Source: Pseudomonas sp. JAI120 (GTDB lineage: Bacteria > Pseudomonadota > Gammaproteobacteria > Pseudomonadales > Pseudomonadaceae). From it: 64,000 nucleotides of DNA. The DNA lies in contig NZ_JACHCZ010000004.1 in NCBI RefSeq assembly GCF_014207255.1, forward strand, positions 248,001 through 312,000, read 5' to 3'. Positions 49,609 to 59,014 of this stretch are shown piece after piece; within the stretch, counting starts at the first letter, position 1; every line of letters starts with the position of its first letter. The notes beneath the pieces were generated by a model, which saw only the letters and a list, made by a program, of their open reading frames with translations, ran no database searches and was not told where the DNA came from. Position numbers and translations under genes: made by a program.

Positions 49609-51828
49609 GTGCCCGACGCCATTTTGCGCCTAGCCCTCCCCTCGCCCCTGCGCCGCCTGTTCGACTACCGGGCTCCGGCCGGTGTGCTGCGGGCGCAGTT
49701 GCAGCCAGGCATGCGCGTGCGCGTGCCGTTTGGCCGCCGGGAGATGATCGGCATTCTGGTGGAAGTCGCCGACCACAGCGAAGTGCCGGCCGAGAAGCTC
49801 AAGCCGGCCATCGCCATGCTCGACGCCACGCCACCGCTGCCGTCCGCACTGTTCAAGCTGTGCCTGTGGACCGCCCAGTATTACCAGCACAGCCTCGGTG
49901 ACACGTTGAGCTGGGCATTGCCGGTGCTGTTGCGCCAGGGCGAACTGGCCGAAGCGCGTCAGGAACGCTTCTGGTCGACGGTGCCCGGCGCACGCCTTGA
50001 CGACCCGCGCATCGCCCGCGCCCCGCGCCAGCGGGAAGCCCTGGCGACCCTGGCCCAGCATCCCCATGGCGTCGCCCATCAGCTATTGAGCAAGCTGATG
50101 CTGAGCAAGGACAGCCTCGACCTGTTGCTGGCCAAGGGTTTGGTGCAGGTGGAAATCCGCAAGCACGCCCCCGACCCGCGTCACGAACACTGGCTGGCCC
50201 AGCCCGAACTGCCGCTGAACCCTGAACAACGCGCCGCCTATGAAGCGATTCACGCAGGTGCAGGCAGCTTCCATGCGTTCCTGCTGGCCGGCGTCACCGG
50301 CAGCGGCAAGACCGAAGTCTATTTGCAGCTGATCCGCGAAACCCTGCAGGCCGGCAAACAGGCACTGGTGCTGATCCCCGAGATCAACCTGGGCCCGCAG
50401 ACCCTGGCGCGCTTCGAACAGCGTTTCAATGCGCGCATCGCCCTGGTGCACTCGGCGATCAATGACCGTGAGCGCCTGGAGTCGTGGCTGGCGGCGCGGG
50501 ATGGCGAAGCCGACATTATTATCGGCACCCGCTCGGCGTTGTTCACGCCGATGAAAAATCCCGGGCTGATCATCATCGACGAGGAGCACGACGGCTCCTA
50601 TAAACAACAGGAAGGCCTGCGCTACCACGCCCGCGACCTGGCACTGGTGCGCGCGCGTCAGGAAGACATCCCGATTGTGCTGGGCTCGGCCACACCCTCC
50701 CTGGAAAGCCTGCACAACGCCTACACCGGTCGTTACGGGCTCCTACGCTTGAACGAGCGGGCAGGCGGCGCCAAGCAACCCCGCTTCCTGCGCCTGGACG
50801 TAAAAAGCCGGCCTCTGGACAGCGGCATTTCCGGGCCGATGCAACAAGCTATCGGCCAGACCCTGGCGGCCGGCCAGCAGGTCTTGGTATTTCTCAACCG
50901 CCGAGGCTTTGCACCGACGCTGCTGTGCCATGACTGCGGCTGGATGTCCGAGTGCGAACGCTGCGATGCGCGCATGACCGTGCACCAGCGCCATGGCGAG
51001 CTGCGTTGCCACCATTGCGGCCATGTGGAGCGTGTACCGCGCCACTGCCCGCAGTGCGGCAAGGTCGACCTGCGCCCGGTGGGCGCAGGCACCGAGCGCG
51101 CCGAGGAGCGCCTGGGCATTCTGTTCCCGGACTACCCGGTGCTGCGGGTCGACCGCGACAGCACGTCGCGCAAGGACGCGATGAACCAGCTGTTTGCCAC
51201 CATCCAGAAGGGCCAGCCGTGCATCCTGGTGGGTACGCAGATGCTCGCCAAAGGGCACCACTTCCCACGGGTGACCCTGGTGTCGATCCTGGATGCCGAC
51301 GGCGGCTTGTTCTCCGGCGACTTCCGCGCAAGCGAACGCATGGCGCAGTTGATCGTGCAGGTCGCAGGCCGCGCCGGGCGTGCCGAAGAGCCGGGCAAGG
51401 TGATTATCCAGACCCACCTGGCCGACCATCCGCTGCTGATTCAACTGACAGAACAAGGCTACTTTGCCTTCGCCGAACAGGCGCTGAGCGAGCGCCGCTC
51501 CGCCGGCCTGCCGCCCTTTGCACACTTGGCGCTGCTGCGCGCCGAAGCCCATAAACCGGGGCAGGCCGAGGGCTTTCTGGATGAAGCCTGCAGCGCCGCC
51601 GAACGCTTGCTCGGCGAGCTGGGGCTGAGCGGCATCGAGCTGCTTGGCCCGGTGCCAGCGCCCATGGAACGTCGCGCCGGGCGTTATCGTGCTCAGCTAC
51701 TGTTGCAAGCGACATCCCGTGCACCGCTGCATCGGCTATTAAGTAGCTGGTTGCTTGCGCTGGAGCAAATGCCGAGTGGCCGCCAGGTGCGATGGTCGTT
51801 GGATGTAGACCCGGTAGATTTGTATTAA
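49609..51828 (+). CDS. priA: Primosomal protein N' / replication restart helicase PriA
   Basis: A 739-residue DEAH-type superfamily 2 helicase that reloads the replisome at stalled forks. The N-terminal DNA-binding domain is followed by the helicase motifs: Walker A GVTGSGKTEVY, motif II IIDEEHDGSYKQQEG (DEEH), motif III LGSATPS. The zinc-binding insert has eight cysteines in CHDCGWMSECERCDARM and CHHCGHVERVPRHCPQCG. GTG start at 49609. The gene stands alone between rpmE (divergent) and argS. Confidence 0.96.
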   Translation: MPDAILRLALPSPLRRLFDYRAPAGVLRAQLQPGMRVRVPFGRREMIGILVEVADHSEVPAEKLKPAIAMLDATPPLPSALFKLCLWTAQYYQHSLGDTLSWALPVLLRQGELAEARQERFWSTVPGARLDDPRIARAPRQREALATLAQHPHGVAHQLLSKLMLSKDSLDLLLAKGLVQVEIRKHAPDPRHEHWLAQPELPLNPEQRAAYEAIHAGAGSFHAFLLAGVTGSGKTEVYLQLIRETLQAGKQALVLIPEINLGPQTLARFEQRFNARIALVHSAINDRERLESWLAARDGEADIIIGTRSALFTPMKNPGLIIIDEEHDGSYKQQEGLRYHARDLALVRARQEDIPIVLGSATPSLESLHNAYTGRYGLLRLNERAGGAKQPRFLRLDVKSRPLDSGISGPMQQAIGQTLAAGQQVLVFLNRRGFAPTLLCHDCGWMSECERCDARMTVHQRHGELRCHHCGHVERVPRHCPQCGKVDLRPVGAGTERAEERLGILFPDYPVLRVDRDSTSRKDAMNQLFATIQKGQPCILVGTQMLAKGHHFPRVTLVSILDADGGLFSGDFRASERMAQLIVQVAGRAGRAEEPGKVIIQTHLADHPLLIQLTEQGYFAFAEQALSERRSAGLPPFAHLALLRAEAHKPGQAEGFLDEACSAAERLLGELGLSGIELLGPVPAPMERRAGRYRAQLLLQATSRAPLHRLLSSWLLALEQMPSGRQVRWSLDVDPVDLY

Positions 51829-51854
51829 GCCTGGCCACAGGTCCTGCGAAGGTT

Positions 51855-51874
51855 GGCAAGCCCGCCCTCGCCAC
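51855..51874. repeat. Possible REP half-site remnant
   Basis: GGCAAGCCCGCCCTCGCCAC between priA and argS resembles the right arm of the TGTGGCGAGCGGGCTTG family without its partner. Confidence 0.4.
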
Positions 51875-51938
51875 GGATAATGCCCAGCTTTTCCACCTGC
51901 GCATCGCGCGCCGCCGCTTGCGGTCGAAAGAGAACACC

Positions 51939-53675
51939 ATGAAAGACACCATTCGCCAGCTGATCCAACAAGCCCTCACCCAACTCGTCAACGAAGGTGT
52001 GTTGCCTGAAGGCCTGACGCCGGCGATCCAGGTGGAAAACACCCGCGACAAGACCCACGGCGACTTCGCCAGCAACATTGCGATGATGCTGTCCAAGCCG
52101 GCCGGCATGAAGCCGCGCGACCTGGCGGAGAAAATCATCGCCGCGCTGCCCGCCGACGAGAGTGTTACCAAGGCCGAAATCGCCGGCCCTGGCTTTATCA
52201 ACTTCTTCCAGAACACCCAGGCCCTGGCGTCACGCCTGGATGCAGCCCTGGCCGACGCCAGGATCGGCGTGCGCAAGGCCGGCCCGGCTCAGCGCGTGGC
52301 CATTGACCTGTCGGCGCCCAACCTGGCCAAAGAGATGCACGTCGGCCACCTGCGCTCGACCATCATCGGCGACGGTGTGGCACGGGTGCTGGAATTCCTC
52401 GGCGACACCGTGATCCGCCAGAACCATGTGGGCGACTGGGGCACCCAGTTCGGCATGCTGATGGCCTATCTGCAGGAAAACCCGATCACCAGCAACGAGC
52501 TGTCGGACCTGGAGAACTTCTACCGCGCCGCCAAGAAGCGTTTCGACGAATCCGAAGAGTTCGCCGATCGCGCGCGCGGCCTGGTGGTCAAGCTGCAGGC
52601 CGGCGACAAGGAATGCCTGGAACTGTGGGGCCGCTTCCGCGAGATCTCGCTGTCCCACTGCCAGGAAATCTACGAGTTGCTCAACGTCAAGCTGACCATG
52701 GCCGACGTAATGGGCGAAAGCGCCTACAACGACGACCTGATCAACGTGGTCAACGACCTCAAGGCCAAGGGCCTGCTGGTCGAGAGCAACGGCGCGCAGT
52801 GCGTGTTCCTCGAAGAATTCAAGACCGCCGACGGCGAGCCGCTGCCGGTGATCATCGTCAAGGCCGATGGCGGCTACCTCTATGCCACCACCGACCTGGC
52901 GGCCGTGCGCTACCGCAGCGGCGTGCTCAAGGCCGACCGCGCGCTGTATTTCGTCGACCAACGCCAGGCCCTGCACTTCCAGCAGGTGTTCGAAGTGGCA
53001 CGTCGCGCCGGTTTCGTCACGCACCCGATGCACATGGAGCACATGGGCTTCGGCACCATGAACGGCGCCGACGGCCGCCCGTTCAAGACCCGCGACGGCG
53101 GCACCGTGAAGCTGATCGACCTGCTCAACGAAGCCCAGGACCGTGCCTACAACCTGGTGAAGGAAAAGAACCCGGAGCTGGCCGAGGCCGACTTGCGCAA
53201 TATCGCCCGCGTGGTGGGGATTGGCGCGGTGAAATACGCCGACCTGTCCAAGCACCGCACCAGCGACTACAGCTTCAACTTCGAACTGATGCTCAACTTC
53301 GAGGGCAACACCGCGCCGTACCTGCTGTACGCCTACACCCGCGTGGCCGGTGTGTTCCGCAAGCTGGGCAAGGACTTCAGCGAAGTCGAAGGCCGGATCG
53401 TGCTGGACGCGCCCCATGAACAGGAACTGGCCGCCAAGCTGGCGCAATTCGGCGAAGTGCTGAACAGCGTCGGCGAAAAAGGCACGCCGCATATCCTCTG
53501 CACCTACCTGTACGAAGTCGCCGGGTTGTTCTCCAGCTTCTACGAGAACTGCCCAATCCTCACCGCCGACGACGAAGCCCAGAAGCAAAGTCGCCTGCGC
53601 CTCGCCGCACTGGCTGGACGGACCCTCAAGCAAGGCCTGGAACTGTTGGGCCTGGAAACTCTGGAGCGTATGTAA
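51939..53675 (+). CDS. argS: Arginyl-tRNA synthetase ArgS
   Basis: A 578-residue class I aminoacyl-tRNA synthetase that charges tRNA-Arg. The N-terminal Add1 domain (residues 1-110) binds the tRNA D-loop. The HIGH-type motif reads HVGH in APNLAKEMHVGHLRS, and the C-terminal DALR anticodon-binding domain ends NCPILTADDEAQKQSRL.... The ATG at 51939 gives the normal MKDTIRQLIQQAL; the frame opens inside priA at 51792. Confidence 0.97.
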   Translation: MKDTIRQLIQQALTQLVNEGVLPEGLTPAIQVENTRDKTHGDFASNIAMMLSKPAGMKPRDLAEKIIAALPADESVTKAEIAGPGFINFFQNTQALASRLDAALADARIGVRKAGPAQRVAIDLSAPNLAKEMHVGHLRSTIIGDGVARVLEFLGDTVIRQNHVGDWGTQFGMLMAYLQENPITSNELSDLENFYRAAKKRFDESEEFADRARGLVVKLQAGDKECLELWGRFREISLSHCQEIYELLNVKLTMADVMGESAYNDDLINVVNDLKAKGLLVESNGAQCVFLEEFKTADGEPLPVIIVKADGGYLYATTDLAAVRYRSGVLKADRALYFVDQRQALHFQQVFEVARRAGFVTHPMHMEHMGFGTMNGADGRPFKTRDGGTVKLIDLLNEAQDRAYNLVKEKNPELAEADLRNIARVVGIGAVKYADLSKHRTSDYSFNFELMLNFEGNTAPYLLYAYTRVAGVFRKLGKDFSEVEGRIVLDAPHEQELAAKLAQFGEVLNSVGEKGTPHILCTYLYEVAGLFSSFYENCPILTADDEAQKQSRLRLAALAGRTLKQGLELLGLETLERM

Positions 53676-53676
53676 G

Positions 53677-54378
53677 TTGGCTGCCAAGAAAAAACCTGCA
53701 CCCAAGCGCGGCGCCAGCCGCTACCAGGCCCCGGCGAAGAAACCTATTCCAGGCTGGTTGTGGATGGCCATCGGCCTCACGGTTGGCGCGTTTATCGTGT
53801 TCCTGATGAAGCTGGACCCAGGCCAGGGCGATGACGTCAAACGCGTCAAGCAGGAACAGCAGAAGGCCACGAAAATGGCTGAAGCCAACAAGACTGCGCC
53901 GAGCCCAACGGCACCCGTAAAGCCGAAGTACGACTTCTATACGCTGCTGCCGGAATCGGAAGTGATCGTGCCACCTGACGCCGTGCCGGAGAAAACCCTG
54001 CCGACGCCGCAAGTGCCGACCACCCCGGTAACCCCGGCAGAAGCAGCGAAAATCGACACCGCGCGGGCCCAGGCAGCACTGGCCGGGATTACTCCGCCGC
54101 CAGCACCACCGGTTGCGGAGACCAAAGCCGCCCCTGTGACCAAGTTCTTCCTGCAAGCGGGCTCCTTCCCGAAACAGGCGGACGCGGATCGCGTGCGTGC
54201 GCAAATCATTCTGCTGGGCCAGACGGTGACGGTGGAGTCCGGCACGGTGAAGGACGCGACCTGGTATCGCGTACTGGTGGGGCCGTTCAGCAACCGCGAA
54301 CAGCTGACCGTGGCGCAGAAACAATTGGCCGGGGCCGGGTTTAGCAACCTGTTGTTACAACAGCGCCAGAGCCGCTGA
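53677..54378 (+). CDS. SPOR-domain protein, FtsN-like
   Basis: A 233-residue inner-membrane protein. A basic cytoplasmic tail (KKKPAPKRGASRYQAPAKK) is followed by one membrane helix (LWMAIGLTVGAFIVFLM), a proline-rich periplasmic linker and a C-terminal SPOR domain (KFFLQAGSFPKQADADRVRAQ) for peptidoglycan binding at the division site. This is the layout of FtsN, and the gene sits after argS as in P. aeruginosa. The TTG start lies one base after the argS stop, within reach of GGAG at 53663. Confidence 0.87.
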   Translation: MAAKKKPAPKRGASRYQAPAKKPIPGWLWMAIGLTVGAFIVFLMKLDPGQGDDVKRVKQEQQKATKMAEANKTAPSPTAPVKPKYDFYTLLPESEVIVPPDAVPEKTLPTPQVPTTPVTPAEAAKIDTARAQAALAGITPPPAPPVAETKAAPVTKFFLQAGSFPKQADADRVRAQIILLGQTVTVESGTVKDATWYRVLVGPFSNREQLTVAQKQLAGAGFSNLLLQQRQSR

Positions 54379-54401
54379 TTCGGGCTCAACTTCGATCAAA
54401 A

Positions 54402-54490
54402 TGCGGGAGGGGGCTTGCCCCCGATGGCGGTGTATCAGTCACCAGGTTCATTGACTGCCACTCCGCTATCGGGGGCAAGCCCCTCCCACA
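54402..54490. repeat. REP doublet before hslV
   Basis: Inverted TGCGGGAGGGGGCTTGCCC...GGGGGCAAGCCCCTCCCACA pair; left end has C for T, and the right arm lacks one C of the CCCCC run. Confidence 0.88.
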
Positions 54491-54560
54491 TTTGGTTCTG
54501 CAGCGCTCTGAAATGTGCGTCAGACCGATAAACACCACTCGTCCGCCATAAACCCCTATG

Positions 54561-54588
54561 GTTGAAATCCCCCCCGCCACCCCCATAT
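54561..54588 (+). promoter_or_regulatory. Sigma-32 heat-shock promoter of hslVU
   Basis: GTTGAAA (54561-54567), a 13-bp spacer and CCCCATAT (54581-54588) match the RpoH consensus CTTGAAA-N13/14-CCCCATnT almost exactly, 48 bases before the hslV start. HslVU is a known heat-shock operon. Confidence 0.85.
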
Positions 54589-54635
54589 GAGTTTCCATCA
54601 GGGCATTTTCGCCCCGCTGCGTGGAGACTCTCCCC

Positions 54636-55166
54636 TTGACCACCATCGTTTCAGTACGTCGCCACGGCAAAGTCGTCATGGGCGGCGACGGCCAGGTTTC
54701 CCTGGGCAATACCGTGATGAAAGGCAACGCGAAAAAAGTGCGTCGCCTGTACCACGGCCAGGTCCTCGCCGGGTTTGCCGGTGCCACCGCCGACGCATTC
54801 ACCCTCTTCGAGCGTTTCGAAGGCCAGCTGGAAAAACACCAGGGCCACCTCGTACGCGCCGCTGTCGAACTCGCCAAAGAATGGCGCACCGACCGCTCCC
54901 TCAGCCGCCTGGAAGCCATGCTGGCCGTCGCCAACAAAGATGCGTCCCTGATCATCACCGGTAACGGCGATGTGGTTGAGCCTGAACATGGCCTGATCGC
55001 CATGGGCTCCGGCGGTGGTTATGCACAAGCCGCAGCCAGCGCACTGTTGAAGAAGACCGACCTGTCGGCCCGCGAAATCGTCGAGACTGCCCTGGGCATC
55101 GCCGGCGACATCTGCGTGTTCACCAACCACAACTTCACCATTGAGGAGCAGGACCTCGCCGAGTAA
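54636..55166 (+). CDS. hslV: ATP-dependent protease peptidase subunit HslV
   Basis: A 176-residue proteasome-like peptidase. After removal of the initiator Met, Thr2 in MTTIVSVRRHGKVVMGGDGQ is the nucleophile; the GGYAQAAASAL and GDICVFTNHN segments are typical. It forms two hexameric rings capped by HslU. I chose the TTG at 54636, nine bases after GGAG, because the threonine must follow the Met; the ATG at 54621 would bury it. Confidence 0.96.
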   Translation: MTTIVSVRRHGKVVMGGDGQVSLGNTVMKGNAKKVRRLYHGQVLAGFAGATADAFTLFERFEGQLEKHQGHLVRAAVELAKEWRTDRSLSRLEAMLAVANKDASLIITGNGDVVEPEHGLIAMGSGGGYAQAAASALLKKTDLSAREIVETALGIAGDICVFTNHNFTIEEQDLAE

Positions 55167-55203
55167 GCCGTAGGCTTATTCCCGCTTGAGGCCGCCAAAC
55201 ACT

Positions 55204-56541
55204 ATGTCCATGACTCCCCGCGAAATCGTCCATGAACTCAATCGCCATATCATCGGCCAGGACGATGCCAAGCGCGCCGTTGCCATCGCGCTGCGTAACC
55301 GCTGGCGCCGGATGCAACTGCCCGAAGAATTGCGCGTTGAAGTAACGCCGAAGAACATCCTGATGATCGGCCCGACCGGCGTCGGTAAAACCGAGATCGC
55401 GCGACGCCTGGCCAAGCTGGCCAACGCGCCGTTCATCAAGGTCGAAGCCACCAAGTTCACCGAAGTCGGCTATGTGGGCCGCGATGTCGAGTCGATCATT
55501 CGTGACCTGGCCGACGCTGCCCTCAAGCTGCTGCGCGAACAGGAAATGACCAAAGTCAGCCACCGCGCCGAAGACGCCGCCGAAGAACGCATCCTCGACG
55601 CCCTGCTGCCACCGGCGCGCATGGGCTTCAACGAAGACGCAGCACCGGCCTCGGATTCCAACACCCGCCAGCTGTTCCGCAAGCGCCTGCGTGAAGGCCA
55701 GTTGGACGACAAGGAAATCGAGATCGAAGTCGCTGAAGTCTCGGGCGTCGACATCTCCGCACCGCCTGGCATGGAAGAGATGACCAGCCAGCTGCAGAAC
55801 CTGTTCGCCAACATGGGCAAGGGCAAGAAGAAAAGCCGCAAGCTCAAGGTGAAGGAAGCGCTGAAGCTGGTGCGCGACGAAGAAGCCGGGCGCCTGGTGA
55901 ATGAGGAAGAACTCAAGGCCAAGGCCCTGGAAGCGGTTGAACAGCACGGCATCGTGTTTATCGACGAGATCGACAAAGTGGCCAAGCGCGGCAACTCCGG
56001 CGGCGTCGATGTATCCCGCGAAGGTGTGCAGCGCGACCTGCTGCCGCTGATCGAAGGCTGCACCGTCAATACCAAGCTGGGCATGGTCAAGACCGACCAC
56101 ATCCTGTTTATCGCGTCGGGTGCGTTCCACCTGAGCAAGCCAAGCGACCTGGTGCCCGAGCTGCAAGGCCGCCTGCCGATTCGCGTAGAGCTCAAGGCGC
56201 TGACCCCGGGCGACTTCGAGCGCATCCTCAGCGAACCGCATGCGTCGCTCACCGAGCAATACCGCGAGCTGCTGAAAACCGAAGGGCTGGGCATCGAGTT
56301 CCTGCCGGACGGTATCAAGCGCCTGGCGGAGATTGCCTGGCAGGTCAACGAGAAGACCGAGAACATCGGTGCGCGTCGCCTGCACACGCTGCTTGAGCGC
56401 CTGCTCGAGGAAGTGTCCTTCAGCGCCGGCGACATGGCAGGCTTGCAGAATGGCGTAGCGATCAAGATCGATGCCGACTACGTCAACAGCCACTTGGGCG
56501 AATTGGCGCAGAACGAGGACTTGTCGCGGTATATTCTGTAA
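55204..56541 (+). CDS. hslU: HslU ATPase/unfoldase subunit
   Basis: A 445-residue AAA+ protein that unfolds substrates for HslV. Walker A is GPTGVGKT (56-63), the pore loop follows in KVEATKFTEVGYVGRDVES, Walker B is IVFIDEIDK, and the C-terminal sensor-2 region and tail DLSRYIL, which docks into HslV, are intact. The I domain (about 110-240) is charged and partly coiled. The ATG at 55204 gives MSMTPREIVHELN; it lies 37 bases after hslV. Confidence 0.97.
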   Translation: MSMTPREIVHELNRHIIGQDDAKRAVAIALRNRWRRMQLPEELRVEVTPKNILMIGPTGVGKTEIARRLAKLANAPFIKVEATKFTEVGYVGRDVESIIRDLADAALKLLREQEMTKVSHRAEDAAEERILDALLPPARMGFNEDAAPASDSNTRQLFRKRLREGQLDDKEIEIEVAEVSGVDISAPPGMEEMTSQLQNLFANMGKGKKKSRKLKVKEALKLVRDEEAGRLVNEEELKAKALEAVEQHGIVFIDEIDKVAKRGNSGGVDVSREGVQRDLLPLIEGCTVNTKLGMVKTDHILFIASGAFHLSKPSDLVPELQGRLPIRVELKALTPGDFERILSEPHASLTEQYRELLKTEGLGIEFLPDGIKRLAEIAWQVNEKTENIGARRLHTLLERLLEEVSFSAGDMAGLQNGVAIKIDADYVNSHLGELAQNEDLSRYIL

Positions 56542-56569
56542 GCCTCACACAGAACTGCTTTGCTTCAAA

Positions 56570-56657
56570 TGTGGGAGGGGGCTTGCCCCCGATAGCGGTG
56601 GATCAGTCAGCTTATCTATAGCTGACCCACTGCCATCGGGGGCAAGCCCCCTCCCAC
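56570..56657. repeat. REP doublet after hslU
   Basis: Near-perfect inverted TGTGGGAGGGGGCTTGCCCC pair with GATAGCGGTG opposed to CACTGCCATC. Confidence 0.9.
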
Positions 56658-56690
56658 GTTTTTAAGCCGGTTTATTCAAGAGCACCTCAT

Positions 56691-57068
56691 ATGGCCAAGT
56701 TTCCTACCGCTGTAAACCTGCACAAAACCTCCAACACCCTAGGCCTCACCTACGGCCCCGACGAGGTTTACCGGTTGCCCGCCGAACTGCTGCGGGTGCA
56801 CTCGCCTTCCGCCGAGGTCCAGGGCCACGGCAAACCTATCCTGCAGTTCGGCAAGCTCAACGTGCGCCTGACCAAGATCGAACCGGCCGGCCAGTACGCC
56901 CTGAAATTGATCTTCGACGACGGGCATGACAGCGGACTGTTCACCTGGGACTACCTCTACCAATTGGCCGTGCGTCAGGATGCGTTGTGGGCCGATTATC
57001 TTGCCGAGCTCAAGGCGGCCGGAAAAACCCGCGACCCGAGTGAATCGGTCGTGCGGCTAATGCTCTAG
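56691..57068 (+). CDS. DUF971 protein (gamma-butyrobetaine hydroxylase-like N-terminal domain)
   Basis: A 125-residue protein of the DUF971 family, with the pattern YRLPAELLRVHSPSAEVQ and FDDGHDSGLFTWDYLYQL. The same domain is found at the N-terminus of gamma-butyrobetaine hydroxylase and in proteins tied to iron-sulfur cluster metabolism; the stand-alone function is not established. It regularly sits between hslU and phaC1 in Pseudomonas. Confidence 0.85.
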   Translation: MAKFPTAVNLHKTSNTLGLTYGPDEVYRLPAELLRVHSPSAEVQGHGKPILQFGKLNVRLTKIEPAGQYALKLIFDDGHDSGLFTWDYLYQLAVRQDALWADYLAELKAAGKTRDPSESVVRLML

Positions 57069-57165
57069 TTCAAGCCTCTTGCTCTTTAGAGGGCATTTTC
57101 TAATTTCATCTGCTTGAATGCCCTGTCGCGTGGCCAACGATTGGCCCGCTTGCGAAAAAAATTAA

Positions 57166-57233
57166 ACTCGGGTAACCAATGGAACTGGCAAGTTCCCTGC
57201 ATTTGACGATGCGGTATCAACGGTCACCCGAGT
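57166..57233. promoter_or_regulatory. Inverted repeat flanking the phaC1 promoter
   Basis: ACTCGGGTAACC (57166-57177) and GGTCACCCGAGT (57222-57233) pair at 11 of 12 bases and enclose the sigma-54-like site. A further palindrome GGCCAA-CGA-TTGGCC lies at 57132-57146. They may bind PhaD or another regulator. Confidence 0.45.
57186..57200 (+). promoter_or_regulatory. Sigma-54-type promoter of the pha operon
   Basis: TGGCAAGTTCCCTGC has the invariant GG and GC ten bases apart (-24/-12), 118 bases before phaC1. A sigma-54-like site upstream of phaC1 has been described in pseudomonads. Confidence 0.6.
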
Positions 57234-57317
57234 CGCAGTACCTGGCTTGTGTTGTGTATCGAAACCTGGTGCGCAGCGGTACCCGGTACTCGTCTTTCGG
57301 ACAATGGAGCGTCGTAG

Positions 57318-58997
57318 ATGAGTAACAAGAACAACGATGACTTGAAACGCCAGGCCTCGGAAAACACCCTGGGGCTCAACCCGATCATCGCGTTACGTAA
57401 AAAGGATTTACTGACCTCGGCCAAGATGGTGCTGACCCAAGCCATCAAGCAGCCGTTGCACAGCGTCAAGCACGTCGCCCACTTTGGCGTTGAATTGAAG
57501 AACGTGATGTTCGGCAAATCGCAGCTGCAGCCCGAAAGCGATGACCGTCGCTTTCACGACCCCGCCTGGAGCCAGAACCCGCTCTACAAACGCTACCTGC
57601 AAACCTACCTGGCGTGGCGCAAGGAACTGCATGACTGGATCGGCGACAGTAACCTGTCGGAACAGGACATCAGCCGCGGCCACTTCGTGATCAACCTGAT
57701 GACCGAAGCCATGGCGCCCACCAACAGCGCGGCCAACCCGGCGGCGGTCAAACGCTTCTTTGAAACTGGCGGCAAGAGCCTGCTCGACGGCCTGTCGCAC
57801 CTGGCCAAGGACATGGTGCACAACGGCGGCATGCCGAGCCAGGTCAACATGGGCGCGTTCGAAGTTGGCAAGACCCTGGGCATCACCGAGGGGGCGGTGG
57901 TATTTCGCAACGACGTGCTGGAGCTGATCCAGTACAAGCCGATCACCGAACAGGTGCACGAACGCCCGTTGCTGGTGGTACCGCCGCAGATCAACAAATT
58001 CTACGTATTCGACCTGAGCCCGGAGAAGAGCCTGGCGCGCTTCTGCCTGCGCAATGGGCAGCAGACCTTTATCGTCAGTTGGCGCAACCCGACCAAGGCC
58101 CAGCGCGAGTGGGGCCTGTCGACCTATATCGAGGCGCTCAAGGAAGCGGTCGATGTAGTCACGGCAATCACCGGAAGCAAGGACATCAACATGCTCGGCG
58201 CCTGCTCCGGCGGCATCACCTGCACCGCCCTGCTCGGCCACTACGCGGCGCTGGGTGAGAAGAAAGTCAACGCCCTGACCCTGCTGGTGAGCGTGCTGGA
58301 CACCACCCTGGACACCCAGGTGGCGCTGTTTGTGGATGAACAGACCCTGGAAGCAGCCAAGCGCCACTCCTACCAGGCCGGCGTGCTGGAGGGCCGCGAC
58401 ATGGCCAAAGTGTTCGCCTGGATGCGCCCCAACGACCTGATCTGGAACTACTGGGTCAACAACTACCTGCTGGGCAATGAGCCGCCGGTGTTCGACATCC
58501 TGTTCTGGAACAACGACACCACGCGCTTGCCGGCGGCGTTCCACGGCGACCTGATCGAGCTGTTCAAAAACAACCCACTCGTGCGCGCCAATGCCCTGGA
58601 AGTGTGCGGCACGCCGATCGACCTCAAGCAGGTCACGGCCGATATTTACTCACTGGCCGGCACCAACGACCACATCACGCCATGGCAGTCGTGCTACAAG
58701 TCGGCTCAGCTGTTTGGTGGCAAGGTGGAATTCGTACTGTCCAGCAGCGGGCATATCCAGAGCATCCTCAACCCGCCGGGCAACCCCAAGGCGCGCTACC
58801 AGACCAGCGATGGCTTGGCAGGCAAGCCGTTGGAGTGGCAGGAGAATGCGACCAAGCACACCGATTCCTGGTGGCTGCACTGGCAGGCATGGCAGGCGGA
58901 GCGAGCGGGCAAGCTGAAGAAGGCGCCGACGACTTTGGGTAACAAGACCTATGCCGCAGCGGAAGCCGCCCCAGGGACTTACGTACACGAACGCTAA
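57318..58997 (+). CDS. phaC1: Medium-chain-length PHA synthase PhaC1 (class II)
   Basis: A 559-residue polyhydroxyalkanoate synthase that polymerises (R)-3-hydroxyacyl-CoA on the granule surface. The lipase-like box is GACSGG with the nucleophile Cys296; the catalytic aspartate is in GTNDHITPW and the histidine in SSSGHIQSIL. It heads the operon phaC1-phaZ-phaC2-phaD. GGAG lies eight bases before the ATG. Confidence 0.97.
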   Translation: MSNKNNDDLKRQASENTLGLNPIIALRKKDLLTSAKMVLTQAIKQPLHSVKHVAHFGVELKNVMFGKSQLQPESDDRRFHDPAWSQNPLYKRYLQTYLAWRKELHDWIGDSNLSEQDISRGHFVINLMTEAMAPTNSAANPAAVKRFFETGGKSLLDGLSHLAKDMVHNGGMPSQVNMGAFEVGKTLGITEGAVVFRNDVLELIQYKPITEQVHERPLLVVPPQINKFYVFDLSPEKSLARFCLRNGQQTFIVSWRNPTKAQREWGLSTYIEALKEAVDVVTAITGSKDINMLGACSGGITCTALLGHYAALGEKKVNALTLLVSVLDTTLDTQVALFVDEQTLEAAKRHSYQAGVLEGRDMAKVFAWMRPNDLIWNYWVNNYLLGNEPPVFDILFWNNDTTRLPAAFHGDLIELFKNNPLVRANALEVCGTPIDLKQVTADIYSLAGTNDHITPWQSCYKSAQLFGGKVEFVLSSSGHIQSILNPPGNPKARYQTSDGLAGKPLEWQENATKHTDSWWLHWQAWQAERAGKLKKAPTTLGNKTYAAAEAAPGTYVHER

Positions 58998-59014
58998 ATT
59001 GAAATGCGTTCAAA

